A stretch of 11,836 bases of DNA from positions 1-11,836 of the forward strand of contig JABIRQ010000256.1 in assembly GCA_018699755.1 (NCBI GenBank), given 5' to 3'. Numbering within the stretch: the stretch's first letter is position 1; the number at the start of each line of letters is the position of its first letter. Origin of the DNA: Rhodospirillaceae bacterium (lineage in GTDB: Bacteria > Pseudomonadota > Alphaproteobacteria > CADEGL01). Both the position numbers and the translations under genes were made by a program. The notes below the pieces were generated by a model. That model made no database searches, was not told where the DNA came from, and saw only the letters and a program-made list of their open reading frames with translations. This document shows positions 11,451-11,836 of the stretch, piece by piece.

Positions 11451-11836
11451 ATGAAATTCGGCATCATGTGCCAACTTCAAATGCCGCGGCCCTGGACCGC
11501 CGATGCGGAGCGCCAAGCCTACCGCAATGCGATCGAGCAGGCGGTCGCGGCGGAAGAGGCCGGATTCGAGTATTTCTGGATTACCGAGCAGCATTTCTGC
11601 GTCGAGATTGGGCATTCCGCCTGCCCGGAGATGACCCTGGCGGCGCTGAGCCAGCGGACCTCGCGCATCCGCCTGGGCTTCGCCGTCATCGTCCTGCCCT
11701 GCCACAACCCATTCATGGTGGCCGAGCGGGTCGCGACCTTGGATATTCTCAGCGAGGGGCGCGCCGAGTTCGGCTGCGGGCGCGGCGCCTATCCCTATAT
11801 CGTCGAAGGCCTGGGCCTGGACCCCGCGATGGGCCG
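11451..11836 (+). CDS. LLM-class flavin-dependent oxidoreductase (partial, C-terminus outside window)
   Basis: The first 128 codons of a bacterial luciferase-like monooxygenase, a TIM-barrel enzyme that uses reduced flavin and O2 (or F420 in some relatives). Seen: the N-terminal strand MKFGIMCQLQMP, AVAAEEAGFEYFWITEQHF (32-49) with the typical E-x-H-F end of strand 2, a TLAALSQRTSRIRLGFAVIVLP strand-helix-strand, and HNPFMVAERVATLDILSEGRAEFGCGRG, the most conserved block of the family. The ATG is preceded by AGGGGG about 10 bases upstream. It is divergent from the SDR-RidA-MFS-Mo-hydroxylase cluster and could supply an oxygenation step, such as C-S or C-N cleavage or Baeyer-Villiger-type chemistry. 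The substrate cannot be inferred. The window ends inside the gene. Confidence 0.92.
   Translation, partial: MKFGIMCQLQMPRPWTADAERQAYRNAIEQAVAAEEAGFEYFWITEQHFCVEIGHSACPEMTLAALSQRTSRIRLGFAVIVLPCHNPFMVAERVATLDILSEGRAEFGCGRGAYPYIVEGLGLDPAMG

Noticed and set aside
10432..11454. Plus-strand open frame (340 codons) opposite the first SDR
   Set aside because: Antisense to a clear SDR, and it would read through the divergent promoter spacer.

Overview
The window is compact, very GC-rich coding DNA from a proteobacterium, most likely an alphaproteobacterium. The Rhodospirillales-like placement is an inference from codon bias and protein style; there is no rRNA or tRNA to confirm it. No RNA gene, insertion sequence, CRISPR array or phage gene was seen. 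Twelve protein genes are supported. The first and last are cut by the window edges.

Left block (1-1844, minus strand): three closely spaced genes, transcribed right to left. They encode a thioredoxin-fold 2-hydroxychromene-2-carboxylate isomerase / kappa-GST-like protein, an atypical short-chain dehydrogenase (SDR) whose catalytic Tyr is Phe, and the start of a MalY/PatB-type PLP C-S lyase. Across a 92-bp divergent spacer lies a class V PLP enzyme (1937-3076, plus). Two PLP enzymes and a possible glutathione-dependent enzyme share this locus, which hints at thiol or amino-acid chemistry. That link is inference.

Middle (3077-4699): an AT-rich patch with a near-consensus sigma70 promoter precedes an 83-aa protein of unknown function. 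A near-loopless 11-bp palindrome follows, then a 3-hydroxyacyl-CoA / hydroxyacid dehydrogenase gene (plus). A bipartite, REP-like inverted repeat fills the spacer where this gene converges on the next operon.

Right block (4700-11238, minus): a six-gene catabolic-looking cluster read right to left: SDR, RidA-like protein, SDR, SDR, MFS transporter, and a molybdenum hydroxylase large subunit (form II CoxL type). The first five are 11-28 bp apart. The hydroxylase is separated by 115 bp containing its own promoter-like sequence and a strong GC hairpin. The first and fourth genes are close SDR paralogs. No FeS or FAD partner subunit of the hydroxylase lies in the window. Divergent from this cluster, across a 212-bp spacer with a promoter candidate and a 24-bp dyad, is the start of a luciferase-like flavin monooxygenase (11451 onward, plus).

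Taken together the genes look like accessory catabolism: uptake by the MFS protein, hydroxylation or monooxygenation by the Mo and flavin enzymes, serial alcohol/ketone oxidations by SDRs, a RidA-type protein for an enamine or related intermediate, and a hydroxyacyl-CoA step. The substrate cannot be read from the sequence.
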